The notes under the pieces were generated by a model. It saw nothing but the letters and a program-made list of their open reading frames with translations, was not told the DNA's origin and did no database searches. Source: Streptomyces sp. NBC_00370 (GTDB taxonomy: Bacteria; Actinomycetota; Actinomycetes; Streptomycetales; Streptomycetaceae). From it: a stretch of 64,000 nucleotides of DNA. Shown piece by piece: positions 43,423 to 52,172 of this stretch (positions are counted from its first letter, which is position 1; each line of letters begins with the position of its first letter). The DNA lies in NCBI RefSeq assembly GCF_036084755.1, contig NZ_CP107968.1, forward strand, positions 3,627,501-3,691,500, written 5' to 3'. Both the position numbers and the translations under genes were made by a program.

Positions 43423-43707
43423 GGTGACCAGCGGGGCATGAGTCTCACCCGATACCCGGCTTGGGTGGACGCTTGGCCGGGCCGAGTCCCCCCATGCAAC
43501 TGCCGCGTGGCACCCGCAGTCGGCCAAGCACCCGTCACGACGGCCGGTCTGGTCCGTGGAGCCCCCCGGCCGCCCCCCCCCAGCCTTCCTTTGCGGTGGA
43601 GGTTCGGGCGTCAAGGGTGGGCGCAGCCCATCGCGAAGCGACGCGACGCAGGAGCGCCCTTGACGGCCGGACCGCAACCGCGACACTCAACAGAAAGGGG
43701 CGGCCCC
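43423..43707 (+). repeat. Right arm of the ~290-bp inverted repeat (structured element)
   Basis: It is the inverted copy of 41819-42108. The internal structured domain is 43609-43663: GTCAAGGGTG pairs with CGCCCTTGAC, enclosing TCGC-GAA-GCGA. Relative to the left copy the inner stem has lost one pair on both sides, so pairing is preserved. The arms point away from the enclosed hydrolase gene. Confidence 0.9.
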
Positions 43708-43804
43708 CGGTTCACCTAACTTCCGGGCCCGCACAGCCCCCGGCTCATGCACCCCGCGCCCTCAGCCCTGCACCGTCGGGCGCACCACGACCTCGCTCAC
43801 GTCG

Positions 43805-43990
43805 ATGCCCGCCCAGGCCGCCATCACCACCCTGATGGAAGCCTGCACGGCCGCCGGCGCGATCCGTACCGACATCGGCCCCACCGACCTGGGTGCCGCA
43901 CTCGAAGGCATCGCCCTCACCTCGGCGAGCCCCGAGCGGCGTCCGCAGGCCGAACGCCTGCCCGATCTCACCCTGGACGGCCTGACACCC
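43805..43990 (+). pseudogene. Remnant of a TetR-family regulator (C-terminal part)
   Basis: A frame reading ITTLMEACTAAGAIRTDIG, DLGAALEGIALTSASPERRPQAERL and LTLDGLTP has the look of the last helices of TetR-family ligand domains. No helix-turn-helix precedes it; the upstream sequence runs into the right inverted-repeat arm. The frame continues open to 44239 across the afsR start, without further resemblance. It is probably a gene truncated by the repeat's arrival. Confidence 0.45.
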
Positions 43991-44187
43991 CGCCCAGACC
44001 CGGAGGCCAGCTCCTCGGCAGGCTGCCGCGTCGCCCCGTCAACCCCCGGCCCCCGCCCCACAACCGCCCAAATCGACCCTCCCCACCTGTCGAGGGCTTG
44101 TGCAGACCGCTACCCACAGCTGACGCACCCGCCCTGGACAAGGCAGACTGTCGAAGGCGAAACCAGCAGTGCAGGGCAGGGGGAGCT

Positions 44188-47136
44188 ATGGACCGGGACA
44201 TCGGGCCGCGTGTACCGGAGCAGTGGGCTCCGGCGGTAGTTGACCAGGAAGGCGAGTTGCGCTTCAGCGTGCTCGGGCCCGTGCGGGCCTGGCGCGGTGG
44301 TGAAGTGCTGCCTTCGGGGTCGCCGCAGCAGCGCGCCCTGTTGGCCGCCCTGCTCCTGCGCGACGGACGTACCGCCACCTCCGGCGAGTTGATCGACGCG
44401 CTGTGGGGCGACGAGCCGCCGTCGCAGGCGCTCGCCGCCGTTCGTACGTACGCGTCCCGGCTCCGCAAGATCCTGTCCGCAGGAGTGCTCGTCAGCGAGT
44501 CCGGCGGGTACGCGATGCGCACCAGCCCCGAAGCCCTCGACCTGAACGTGGCGCAGGAGTTGGCGTCCGACGCCGAGAAGGCGCGGTCAGCGGGCGACCG
44601 TTCCACCGCGCGTGAGCTGATCAGCAAGTCCCTCGGGCTCTGGGACGGCGAACCCCTCGCCTCCGTACCGGGCCCGTACGCCGAGGCGCAGCGCGCCCGC
44701 CTCGAAGAGTGGCGGCTCCAGCTCACCGAGGCGCTGCTGGACCTGGATCTGGAGCTGGGCTCGCACGCCGAGGCGATCTCCCAACTGACCGCCCTCACCG
44801 CGGCGCAGCCGCTGCGGGAGCGGCTGCGCGAGCTGCTGATGCTCGCCCTCTACCGCAGCGGGCGGCAGGCCGAGGCGCTTGCCGTGTACGCGGACACGCG
44901 CCGGCTGCTCGCCGACGAGCTGGGCGTCGATCCGCGCCCCGAACTGTCCCAGTTGCAGCAGCGCATCCTCCAGGCCGACGCCGAGCTGGCCCGGCCCGTC
45001 GAGGAGCCCGTACCGATCCAGGCCGTCATGAGGCCCGCGCAACTCCCGGCGACCGTGCCGGACTTCACCGGACGCGCCGCCTTCGTACGGGATCTGGGAC
45101 GGCGGCTGACCGCCGCCGAGGGGTCCGTCATGGCGGTGTCCGCGCTCGCCGGCATCGGCGGTGTCGGCAAGACGACGCTCGCCGTGCACATCGCGCACGA
45201 GGCGCGACCGCACTTCCCCGACGGGCAGTTGTACGTCGACCTCATGGGCGCGGGCGCCCGCGCGGCGGAGCCGGAGACGGTCCTGGGCGCCTTCCTGCGC
45301 GCGCTCGGCACCCCGGACACGGCCATCCCCGACACCCTCGACGAGCGTTCCGCGCTCTACCGCTCCACCCTCGACGGCCGGCGCATCCTCGTCCTGCTGG
45401 ACAACGCGCGGGACGCGGCGCAGATCCGTCCGCTGCTGCCCGGCACCACCGGGTGCGCGGCGCTCGTCACCAGCCGGGTCCGGATGGTCGACCTGGCGGG
45501 GGCGCATCTGGTCGACCTGGACGTGATGTCGCCCGAAGAAGCGCTCCAGTTGTTCATCCGCATAGTCGGTGAGGAGCGGGTGAGTTCGGAGCGCAAGGCC
45601 GCGCTGGACGTGGTCGCCGCGTGCGGGTTCCTGCCGCTGGCGATCCGGATCGCCGCGTCCCGGCTGGCCGCCCGCCCCACCTGGACCGTGTCCGTCTTCG
45701 CCGCGAAGCTCGCCGACGAACGGCGGCGGCTGGACGAACTGCAGGCGGGCGATCTGGCCGTCAAGGCGACGTTCGAGCTGGGGTACGGACAGCTCGAACC
45801 CGCCCAGGCACGGGCGTTCCGGCTCCTCGGCCTGGCCGACGGGCCCGACATGTCCCTCGCCGCCGCCGCTGCCGTGCTGGACCTGCCGCTGCACGACGCG
45901 GAGGACGTGCTGGAGTCGCTGGTCGACACCTCGCTCCTCGAATCCGCCGCGCCGGGCCGTTACCGCTACCACGACCTGGTCCGTCTCTACGCGCGTGTAT
46001 GCGCCCAGCGGGACGAAGACTCCTCCAGCAACTGCGCCTCGGCGCTCTCCCGGCTGCTGGACTTCTATCTGGCGACGGCGGCGGAGGTCTACGCGATCGA
46101 GCGGCCGGGTGACCGGCTCATCGACCACCTGGCGCCGACCGCGTACCAGGGCCTGTCGTTCGACGACCGGCAGACGGCCCTCGACTGGCTCTACACCGAG
46201 GCGGACTGTCTGCTCGCCTGTGCCCATCACGCCTCGCGTGGCACGCAACTCCGCAAGGCCGTCGACCTGTTGTGGGCGGCGAAGGACCTCGCCGAGTCGG
46301 GCGCCAACTCGAAGCAGTACGAGTCGGCCGCCCTGTCCGCGCGGGCGACCGCGCACGCGACGGGCGACCGTCACGCGGAGGGCCGGGCCAGGACCACCCT
46401 GACCAACGTCCATCTGGTGGCGGGCCGTTACGCCGAGGCCGACGAGGAGGCCCGGCACATCGAGCCGCTGGCCCGCGCCGCGGGCGACCCGGCGCCGGTC
46501 TTCTGGGCCGAGAACGACCGCGGCATCATCGCCTTCAACCAGGGGCGGCTCGCCGACGCCGAGTCGTTCCTGCTGCGCGCCATCGAGAGTTCGCGCGCCG
46601 ACAACAACCGTCCGGCCGAGGCGAGCGCCCTGTGCAACCTCTCCCGGATACACCTCTCCCAGGGCAGTACGGCCAAGGCCATCGAACTCGCCCAGCAGGG
46701 CATCGACATCTACGACCACCTCGGCCTCACCCTCCGGCTGGCGAACGCCCGTTACGCGCTCGGTGTCGCGCTCACCCAGGCGGGCAACCACCAAGAGGCC
46801 CTGACCCAGCTCAACGAGGCCCTGACGACGTTCGGCAAGAACCGGCAGCGGCTGTGGGAGGGCACGACCCACTTCCGCGTGGCCGAGGCGTACCTCACGG
46901 CCCGGCAGCCGGCCAAGGCGGCGCAGCACGCCGAACAGGCCCTCGCCATAGGGTGCATCGGCGGAGACCGGATCCGCGCGAGCGTGCTGACGGTGCTGGG
47001 CCGGGCGCTGGAGACCGTCGGCCAGAGCGACCGCGCGCGGGTCTGCTGGCGCGAGGCCCTGGCGCTGTACGAGGAGTGCGACGCCCCGGAGGCGTCGAAC
47101 GTACGGAGTCTGCTCAGCCCGCTGTCGGCGGCGTAG
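44188..47136 (+). CDS. afsR: AfsR global regulator (SARP, NB-ARC, TPR)
   Basis: 982 residues; ATG 44188 with GGGGGAG right before it. The frame is open to 43747, but that part is a shadow of other sequence. The N-terminal OmpR-like DNA-binding domain (LRFSVLGPVRAWRGGEVLPSGSPQQRALLAALLL...LIDALWGDEPPSQALAAVRTYASRLRKIL) is followed by the BTAD domain, an NB-ARC ATPase with P-loop GIGGVGKTT (~residue 322) and C-terminal TPRs (~780-980). Length (993 in S. coelicolor), domain order and the nearby afsS-like and afsK genes identify AfsR, which is phosphorylated by AfsK and activates afsS. Confidence 0.92.
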   Translation: MDRDIGPRVPEQWAPAVVDQEGELRFSVLGPVRAWRGGEVLPSGSPQQRALLAALLLRDGRTATSGELIDALWGDEPPSQALAAVRTYASRLRKILSAGVLVSESGGYAMRTSPEALDLNVAQELASDAEKARSAGDRSTARELISKSLGLWDGEPLASVPGPYAEAQRARLEEWRLQLTEALLDLDLELGSHAEAISQLTALTAAQPLRERLRELLMLALYRSGRQAEALAVYADTRRLLADELGVDPRPELSQLQQRILQADAELARPVEEPVPIQAVMRPAQLPATVPDFTGRAAFVRDLGRRLTAAEGSVMAVSALAGIGGVGKTTLAVHIAHEARPHFPDGQLYVDLMGAGARAAEPETVLGAFLRALGTPDTAIPDTLDERSALYRSTLDGRRILVLLDNARDAAQIRPLLPGTTGCAALVTSRVRMVDLAGAHLVDLDVMSPEEALQLFIRIVGEERVSSERKAALDVVAACGFLPLAIRIAASRLAARPTWTVSVFAAKLADERRRLDELQAGDLAVKATFELGYGQLEPAQARAFRLLGLADGPDMSLAAAAAVLDLPLHDAEDVLESLVDTSLLESAAPGRYRYHDLVRLYARVCAQRDEDSSSNCASALSRLLDFYLATAAEVYAIERPGDRLIDHLAPTAYQGLSFDDRQTALDWLYTEADCLLACAHHASRGTQLRKAVDLLWAAKDLAESGANSKQYESAALSARATAHATGDRHAEGRARTTLTNVHLVAGRYAEADEEARHIEPLARAAGDPAPVFWAENDRGIIAFNQGRLADAESFLLRAIESSRADNNRPAEASALCNLSRIHLSQGSTAKAIELAQQGIDIYDHLGLTLRLANARYALGVALTQAGNHQEALTQLNEALTTFGKNRQRLWEGTTHFRVAEAYLTARQPAKAAQHAEQALAIGCIGGDRIRASVLTVLGRALETVGQSDRARVCWREALALYEECDAPEASNVRSLLSPLSAA

Positions 47137-47230
47137 GCGGCTCGGGTGGCGGCGTAAGCGGCATGGGCGGCGCGTCCGTCTAGCACGTCAGTGACGTGGC
47201 GCACAGGCGGCGCAAGCCCCGCACCGGGGC

Positions 47231-47252
47231 GTTCATCGATTGTTTATGCTCA
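47231..47252 (+). promoter_or_regulatory. AfsR/PhoP-type direct repeat in the afsS promoter
   Basis: GTTCATCGATT and GTTTATGCTCA are adjacent 11-base direct repeats of the kind bound by AfsR and PhoP. They lie 170-190 bases upstream of the afsS start, in the position expected for activation of afsS by AfsR. Confidence 0.65.
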
Positions 47253-47343
47253 CAAGACATGCTGAGTGTGTCGATTCGTCGCGTCGGGGGGCAGCTGACG
47301 GATCGCCGGGGGGACTCCTCGGTTCGAGTGAGGCCCCCTGGAT

Positions 47344-47381
47344 CCCTGCGCGGCGACACCCGGGGGAGTCGCCGCGCAGGG
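47344..47381 (+). promoter_or_regulatory. Strong hairpin in the afsS leader
   Basis: CCCTGCGCGGCGAC at 47344-47357 pairs perfectly over 14 bp with GTCGCCGCGCAGGG at 47368-47381. It lies between the predicted afsS promoter and its ribosome site (afsS ATG at 47421). It may be an attenuator, a terminator for afsR read-through or a stabilising element. Confidence 0.7.
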
Positions 47382-47420
47382 GTCCCCCGCCAGCGCCGCC
47401 GAACACACGGGAGACGAGCC

Positions 47421-47594
47421 ATGACTGCCGAGAACAACGAAGAACTCACCACCATGGACAACCACACGCCCGCACCGCCCGCGAACGCCGGCGTGCCGAA
47501 GCCGCTCGACAACCACACGCCCGTGGCTCCGGCGAAGGGAAAGTCCACCGCCACGACGCAGGACAACCACACTCCCGCGCCGCCGGCGCCGTAG
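47421..47594 (+). CDS. afsS: AfsS-like small regulatory protein
   Basis: 57 residues, ATG 47421 with GGAG. It is built of three DNHTP(A/V)(P/A)PA repeats: TTMDNHTPAPPAN, PLDNHTPVAPAK and TQDNHTPAPPAP, preceded by NNEELTT. S. coelicolor AfsS is a 63-residue protein with comparable short repeats (LDTHxTS type) directly downstream of afsR. Same place, size and repeat style support the call although the repeat sequence differs. AfsS stimulates pathway-specific activators of secondary metabolism. Confidence 0.72.
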   Translation: MTAENNEELTTMDNHTPAPPANAGVPKPLDNHTPVAPAKGKSTATTQDNHTPAPPAP

Positions 47595-47746
47595 CACGAC
47601 CGGCACCAGCAGCACGATCCGCACAATCTGACAGACCTTCTCGGGACGGGGGAACGGCCGCGGCGGCGCGGAGGGGGAGCCGCCGCGGCCGACCACGTCG
47701 CCGTCCCGGCAGTGCGTGCGGCCCTTGAATCCCAGAGCCCCTGAAC

Positions 47747-48310
47747 TCAGTTGTCCAGCACGGCGGTCGGGTAGCAGTCCCGTACCCGCGCGACGCGGCC
47801 CGGGTGGTCCATCGTCACCCGCGTCGTCCGGGACTCCCCGCCGTCCAGGGTGACCAGCGCGCTCCCCGTGTCGACCTTCGTGCCGGAAGCGCCCTGGAAT
47901 TCGACGTCGACCCGGTAGGTGTCCAGTCCGTCGAACGCGCCGTCCGGTGCCGTCACCCGGACCATGCTGTACGTGACGGCCTTCTTCTTGCCCTTGGCGC
48001 CGCGAGCGCAACTGACCGTCTCGGCCACCGGTTCGGAAGCTGACGCCGAGGGCGTCGGACTCTGCGTGTACGTGTCGTCGTACGTGTCGTCCGCCGCCGT
48101 GTCGGCGCCCGACGAGCCGTAGTCGTCATCGTCGTCGTAGTCGTGGTCCGAGTATGTGCCGTTCTTGGTCTTCGAGCTGGAGCAGCCGCCTCCGCTGGAG
48201 TGACCGCTGCTCTTCGAACCGTGTCCATGGCCGTGGGACGACGAGAATCCCGTCAGTCCCAGCATCACCACAGCCACGGCGGCCGTGAATTTCAGACGTC
48301 GACGCAGCAA
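47747..48310 (-). CDS. Small secreted protein, unknown
   Basis: 187 residues, apparently starting at TTG 48310 with AGGGA eight bases before. A signal peptide (FTAAVAVVMLGLTGFSSS) is followed by a disordered His/Ser/Gly and Asp/Tyr-rich region (HGHGHGSKSSGHSSGGGCSSS, DYDDDDDYGSSG) and a compact beta-type domain from residue ~95 (VSCARGAKGKKKAVTYSMVRVTAPDGAF...YRVDVEFQG), with two Cys that may form a disulphide. No family recognised. It sits between the afsS and afsK sides of the locus. Confidence 0.7.
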   Translation of the reverse strand: MLRRRLKFTAAVAVVMLGLTGFSSSHGHGHGSKSSGHSSGGGCSSSKTKNGTYSDHDYDDDDDYGSSGADTAADDTYDDTYTQSPTPSASASEPVAETVSCARGAKGKKKAVTYSMVRVTAPDGAFDGLDTYRVDVEFQGASGTKVDTGSALVTLDGGESRTTRVTMDHPGRVARVRDCYPTAVLDN

Positions 48311-48523
48311 GGCCGAGTCCCTTCCCCGTTGGTCCAGTTGGTCAGTCGTTCAGGTGTTGCCGATCATTCCTAACAGCATGTACACGCCCAGCGACGGCCG
48401 GGTGGTTCCGGGCGTGATCCGGCCTGGACGGGGTAACCGACGTAACGTCGGCACGACGCGCGGCAGACGCGGCAGGCGACCAGCACGACAGTCCGCACGG
48501 CAGTCCAGTCAAGGAGGCCGACG

Positions 48524-49189
48524 ATGGTCCGGAACGTCATAGGCTCGGTGCTCGCCCTCGTCGGAGCGGCAGCAGGCGTGGCGAGCGTGTTCAAGCCCTG
48601 GTACGACCACCGGGTGGGTCATGACTACCGCGTCAGCGACCTGTTCGACGGCATCTCCGCCGGAACCCCCAGCCTCGTCGAGTCGATCGTGCTGCCCTTC
48701 GCGTTCGCCGCGCTGGTCACCCTGGTCGGGCTCGTGATGCGCTCACGGCTGCTGGTGGCGCTGGCAGGACTGGTCTCCCTCGCCGCGACCGCCCTGTGGA
48801 CGGTCCGCCAGGGCCAGGCCAACGGCGGCAGCCTCACGCTCAACACCGACGGCACGGGCCTCGCGCTCGGCGTCGGCGCCGCGGCGGCCGGTGGTGTCCT
48901 GCTGCTGCTGGGCGCCGTGGTGATGAGCGGCCGGCAGTCGGTCCGCAGCCGGCGGGAGCCCGCGTACGACGGCACCGGAGTCAACGGGTCGGGCGGCGCG
49001 CACACGCTCAACGGGTCGCACGGTACGGACGGGTCGCACACCGAGCCGACGTACGGAGACCCGCAGCCGACGCCGGACGGACGGTCCGACGGACGGTCCG
49101 ACCCCGAATGGCCCACTCCCCCGTCGGCGCAGAGCGGCGACACCCAGACCTGGGGCAAGACCGAGCCGTGGGACCCGCAGCGCCACTGA
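48524..49189 (+). CDS. Small integral membrane protein
   Basis: 221 residues, ATG 48524. Four membrane segments: VIGSVLALVGAAAGVASVF, VLPFAFAALVTLVGLVM, LLVALAGLVSLAATALWTV and LALGVGAAAAGGVLLLLGAVVM. The last ~80 residues are hydrophilic, with repeated NGSGG/NGSHGTDGSH and DGRSDGRSD units. No family recognised. It converges on afsK, 51 bases away. Confidence 0.75.
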   Translation: MVRNVIGSVLALVGAAAGVASVFKPWYDHRVGHDYRVSDLFDGISAGTPSLVESIVLPFAFAALVTLVGLVMRSRLLVALAGLVSLAATALWTVRQGQANGGSLTLNTDGTGLALGVGAAAAGGVLLLLGAVVMSGRQSVRSRREPAYDGTGVNGSGGAHTLNGSHGTDGSHTEPTYGDPQPTPDGRSDGRSDPEWPTPPSAQSGDTQTWGKTEPWDPQRH

Positions 49190-49240
49190 CCGGCACCCGG
49201 GCCGGGCAGGCCGCCCCGCCGCAGCGGCTCCCGCCCCGCC

Positions 49241-51778
49241 TCAGCGGCTGCCGCTGCGCCCCGTCGCCGTCCCCTTGACCGCGTCCAGCGCGTACACGCA
49301 GCGGTCCTTGCTGCACGCGTACACCACACCGCGCTGCGCCACGGGCGAGCCCGTGATCTCGCCGCCCGTCGCCAGCTTCCAGCGCAGCTGCCCGCCGGTC
49401 GCGTCCAGGGTGTACAGCACGTGGTCGGCCGAGCCGAAGTGCAGCCGCCCGTCCGCGACGACCGGGGCGCCGATGACCTCGCCGCCCGCGGCGAAGCGCC
49501 ATTTGGGCGTGCCCGTCACCGCGTCGAGCGTGTAGAGCGCGCTGCCGCTGCCCACGTGCACATTGCCGTCGGCGACCAGGACCGGCTCGATCGACTGGCG
49601 CGACTCCGTGGCGATGCGCCAGCGGTCCTTGCCGGTGGTCGCGTCGAGCGCGTAGACCGTGCCGAGGTAGTCGGCGAGATACACCCCGCCGCCGGTGACG
49701 GCGGGCCCCGGCGCAAAGGCGGGCGGGGAAAGGAAAACGGCGGGCGCCTCGAAGTGCCAGCGCACCCGGCCGCTCGCGATGTCCACGGACAGGACGCGGG
49801 TCCCGGCCGAGACGTACAGATACCCGTCCGGCGCGGGGGTGACCCGCAAGGGCACACCGCCGCAGGACGCGGCGTCACCGACGGGATACGACCAGCGCTC
49901 GGTGCCCGTGCGCGCGTCCAGCGCGCGCAGGCGGGCGTCCTGCCATACGTAGACGGTGCCGTCGAAGACGGCGGGGCCCGCCTCCGGCGTCTCGAAGTCG
50001 CTCTGCGCGCCGCTCGTCTCCCACAGCTTCTCGCCGCTCGACGCCTCCCAGGCCTGGACGCCGCCGCCGCGCGTGCCGGTGACGACCGTGCCCCGGTCGA
50101 CCTTGAGCGAGTACACCCAGGCGTCCGTCTGGAGCCGCCAGCGCTCGCTGCCGTCCTTGCCGTCGAGCGCGTACAGCGTGGGTCCGTCGGAGGCGTGGAT
50201 ACGGCCCTGGGCGACGGCCATCGCCCAGGCCACGTCCCTGGTCTTGAACTGGCGCCGCCCGCTGGCCACGTCCAGGGCGTGCACCTCGAAGGACGTCACG
50301 TACAGCAGATCGCCGTCGACGACGGGCGTTCCCCAGACGTCGTTCGACATCCGGAACCGCCAGGGCCGCCAGCGGCCGTGGCCGGGCGCCGGGGCCACCT
50401 CGGGGGACGGCACGACCGGCTGCGTGGGTCCTGGCCCGTGAGCAGCGGTCGGTGACGGTACGGCGCTGGTGGGCGCCTCCGTGCCGTTCAGCCCCGCGGG
50501 GGGCCTGATCCAGCCGGTGGCGGGGCCAGCCTCGGCGACGGCGCCCCCGCGGCCGTCCCCCGCGCGGGGTCCCGGGCCGATGGGGACGGGTGAGCCGGAG
50601 AGCCGGACGGGGCCGCCGGGCGTGGCGTGCTGGCCGCCGGCCTGCGGTCCGCCGCCCTGCTGACCTGGGCCGCGCTGACCGTCCCTGCCGCCCGCGCCGT
50701 GCTTTCCGCCGCCTGCGGGCTGCCAGGCCGCGTCCCAGTCGGGCGTACGCCCCGCGCCCACCTGGCGCTGTCCCGCCTGCGGGGGCTGCACCTGCGACGG
50801 CGGCCGGCCCTGCTGGGGCGGCAGCGGTGGCCGGGGCGGTCCCTGCGCGGGGTCGGGGCGGGCGGCGGCGGGCGACGGGGTGCGTACGCCGGCCCGGCGG
50901 CGCTCGATCATCGCCGTGGCGAGATCGGGCAGCCAGGCCGATGCCGTACCGCTGTCGTCACTGCCGGAGGCGAAGAGGTGCGGGGCCAGCTGGGACTGGA
51001 GATCGGCCGGCGAGGGCCTGCGCAGCGGGTCCATCTGCATGCAGGACTCGATGAGCGGCCGCAGCTCGGCGGGCAGGCCCGCCAGGTCGGGGCCCTCGCG
51101 CAGCAGCATGAAGACGGTCTCGACGGGGTTGGCGCCGTGGAAGGGTGCGTGTCCGGTGGCGGCGAAGACCAGCGTGGAGCCGAGCGAGAACACGTCGCTC
51201 GCGCCCGTCACGCTGCGGGAGTCCCTGGCCTGCTCGGGCGACATGTACGCGGGGGTGCCGACGGCGACGTTCGTCATGGTCAGCCGGGTGTTGGAGACGC
51301 CGGACGCGATGCCGAAGTCGATGACGCGCGGTCCGTCCTCCACCACCAGCACGTTCGACGGCTTGAGGTCGCGGTGCACGAGGCTGGCGCCGTGGATGGA
51401 CTGCAGGGCCTCGGCGATCCCCGCGGCCAGCCAGCGCACGGCCTGGGCCGGCATGGGCCCGCATTCGTTGACGATCTCTTCGAGCGAGGGGGCGGGCACG
51501 TACGCGGTGGCCAGCCAGGGCACGGCGGCCCGCGGGTCCGCGTCCACGACGGCCGCGGTGTAGAAGCCGCTGACGGCGCGCGCCGCCTCCACTTCACGCG
51601 TGAAGCGCACCCGGAACAGCTGGTCCTCGGCAAGCTCGGTCCGTACGGTCTTGATCGCCACCCGGCGTCCGGACGCCGAGCGCGCGAGATAGACCAGCCC
51701 CATGCCGCCGGCTCCGAGCCGTCCCAGCACCTCGAAAGGGCCGATACGTCTCGGGTCGTGCTGCGTCAGCTGCTCCAC
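49241..51778 (-). CDS. afsK: Ser/Thr protein kinase AfsK with PQQ-type beta-propeller
   Basis: 845 residues from GTG 51778; the frame extends to 51850. The kinase domain (residues ~12-275) has the Gly loop GRLGAGGMGLVY, Lys43 in VAIK, HRDLKPSN (~135-142), DFG (154-156) and an activation loop SNTRLTMTNVAVGTPAYMSPEQ containing the Thr pair near 167/169, where S. coelicolor AfsK is autophosphorylated at T168. A Pro/Gln/Gly-rich linker follows, then a C-terminal PQQ-like propeller of repeated WxxxxDGxVxAxDAxTGxxxW units. AfsK phosphorylates AfsR and also affects hyphal branching. It is in the same locus as afsS and afsR. Confidence 0.92.
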   Translation of the reverse strand: MEQLTQHDPRRIGPFEVLGRLGAGGMGLVYLARSASGRRVAIKTVRTELAEDQLFRVRFTREVEAARAVSGFYTAAVVDADPRAAVPWLATAYVPAPSLEEIVNECGPMPAQAVRWLAAGIAEALQSIHGASLVHRDLKPSNVLVVEDGPRVIDFGIASGVSNTRLTMTNVAVGTPAYMSPEQARDSRSVTGASDVFSLGSTLVFAATGHAPFHGANPVETVFMLLREGPDLAGLPAELRPLIESCMQMDPLRRPSPADLQSQLAPHLFASGSDDSGTASAWLPDLATAMIERRRAGVRTPSPAAARPDPAQGPPRPPLPPQQGRPPSQVQPPQAGQRQVGAGRTPDWDAAWQPAGGGKHGAGGRDGQRGPGQQGGGPQAGGQHATPGGPVRLSGSPVPIGPGPRAGDGRGGAVAEAGPATGWIRPPAGLNGTEAPTSAVPSPTAAHGPGPTQPVVPSPEVAPAPGHGRWRPWRFRMSNDVWGTPVVDGDLLYVTSFEVHALDVASGRRQFKTRDVAWAMAVAQGRIHASDGPTLYALDGKDGSERWRLQTDAWVYSLKVDRGTVVTGTRGGGVQAWEASSGEKLWETSGAQSDFETPEAGPAVFDGTVYVWQDARLRALDARTGTERWSYPVGDAASCGGVPLRVTPAPDGYLYVSAGTRVLSVDIASGRVRWHFEAPAVFLSPPAFAPGPAVTGGGVYLADYLGTVYALDATTGKDRWRIATESRQSIEPVLVADGNVHVGSGSALYTLDAVTGTPKWRFAAGGEVIGAPVVADGRLHFGSADHVLYTLDATGGQLRWKLATGGEITGSPVAQRGVVYACSKDRCVYALDAVKGTATGRSGSR

Positions 51779-51995
51779 TTGCCTGCCACCTCCCCGTACG
51801 GGCCACAAAGGTACGGCCCCGTGCCCCCTGATTCTTCCTGTCCGGGGCACCGGTTGCGAACCCGGGGGCAGAACGGGGTGTCTCGTCCCGATCGCGCCAC
51901 CCCATCAGCCCTCTCCGCGCTCTCCCCCGCTCCCTCCCTGCTCTCTCCACGCCCTCGCGCCACTCCCTTCCCGCTTAAATAGAACAATTGCCCAA

Positions 51996-52081
51996 TTGTC
52001 CCCACCCGATCCCCGGTCCCGCGCGAACTTGTCCACCGAAGTTGTCCACAGGCTGTTGATAACACTAATGAGTGTGGATAT
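51996..52081. promoter_or_regulatory. Cluster of DnaA-box-like sequences upstream of afsK
   Basis: Within 86 bases: TTGTCCCCA (51996), TTGTCCACC (52029), TTGTCCACA (52042, exact Streptomyces consensus), and on the opposite strand TGTTGATAA (52054) and TGTGGATAT (52073). The last four fall within about 53 bases. The region lies between the divergent afsK and TetR genes. Confidence 0.65.
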
Positions 52082-52172
52082 CGGGGCCCGTCCACGCACC
52101 GGAACCAGGCGGCCGAAACCCATTTGCAGTCGGCCAAATCGCGCTCCGATCACCCGTCGGTAAGCTGACGGC

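Noticed and set aside
43747..44187. N-terminal extension of AfsR by 147 codons
   Set aside because: A near-ideal ribosome site precedes ATG 44188, the family starts there, and the extension is His/Arg/Pro-rich shadow sequence over other features.
51996..52081. Chromosomal or plasmid replication origin
   Set aside because: Only five boxes; no dnaA, dnaN, rpmH or rep gene in the window, whereas Streptomyces oriC has many more boxes.
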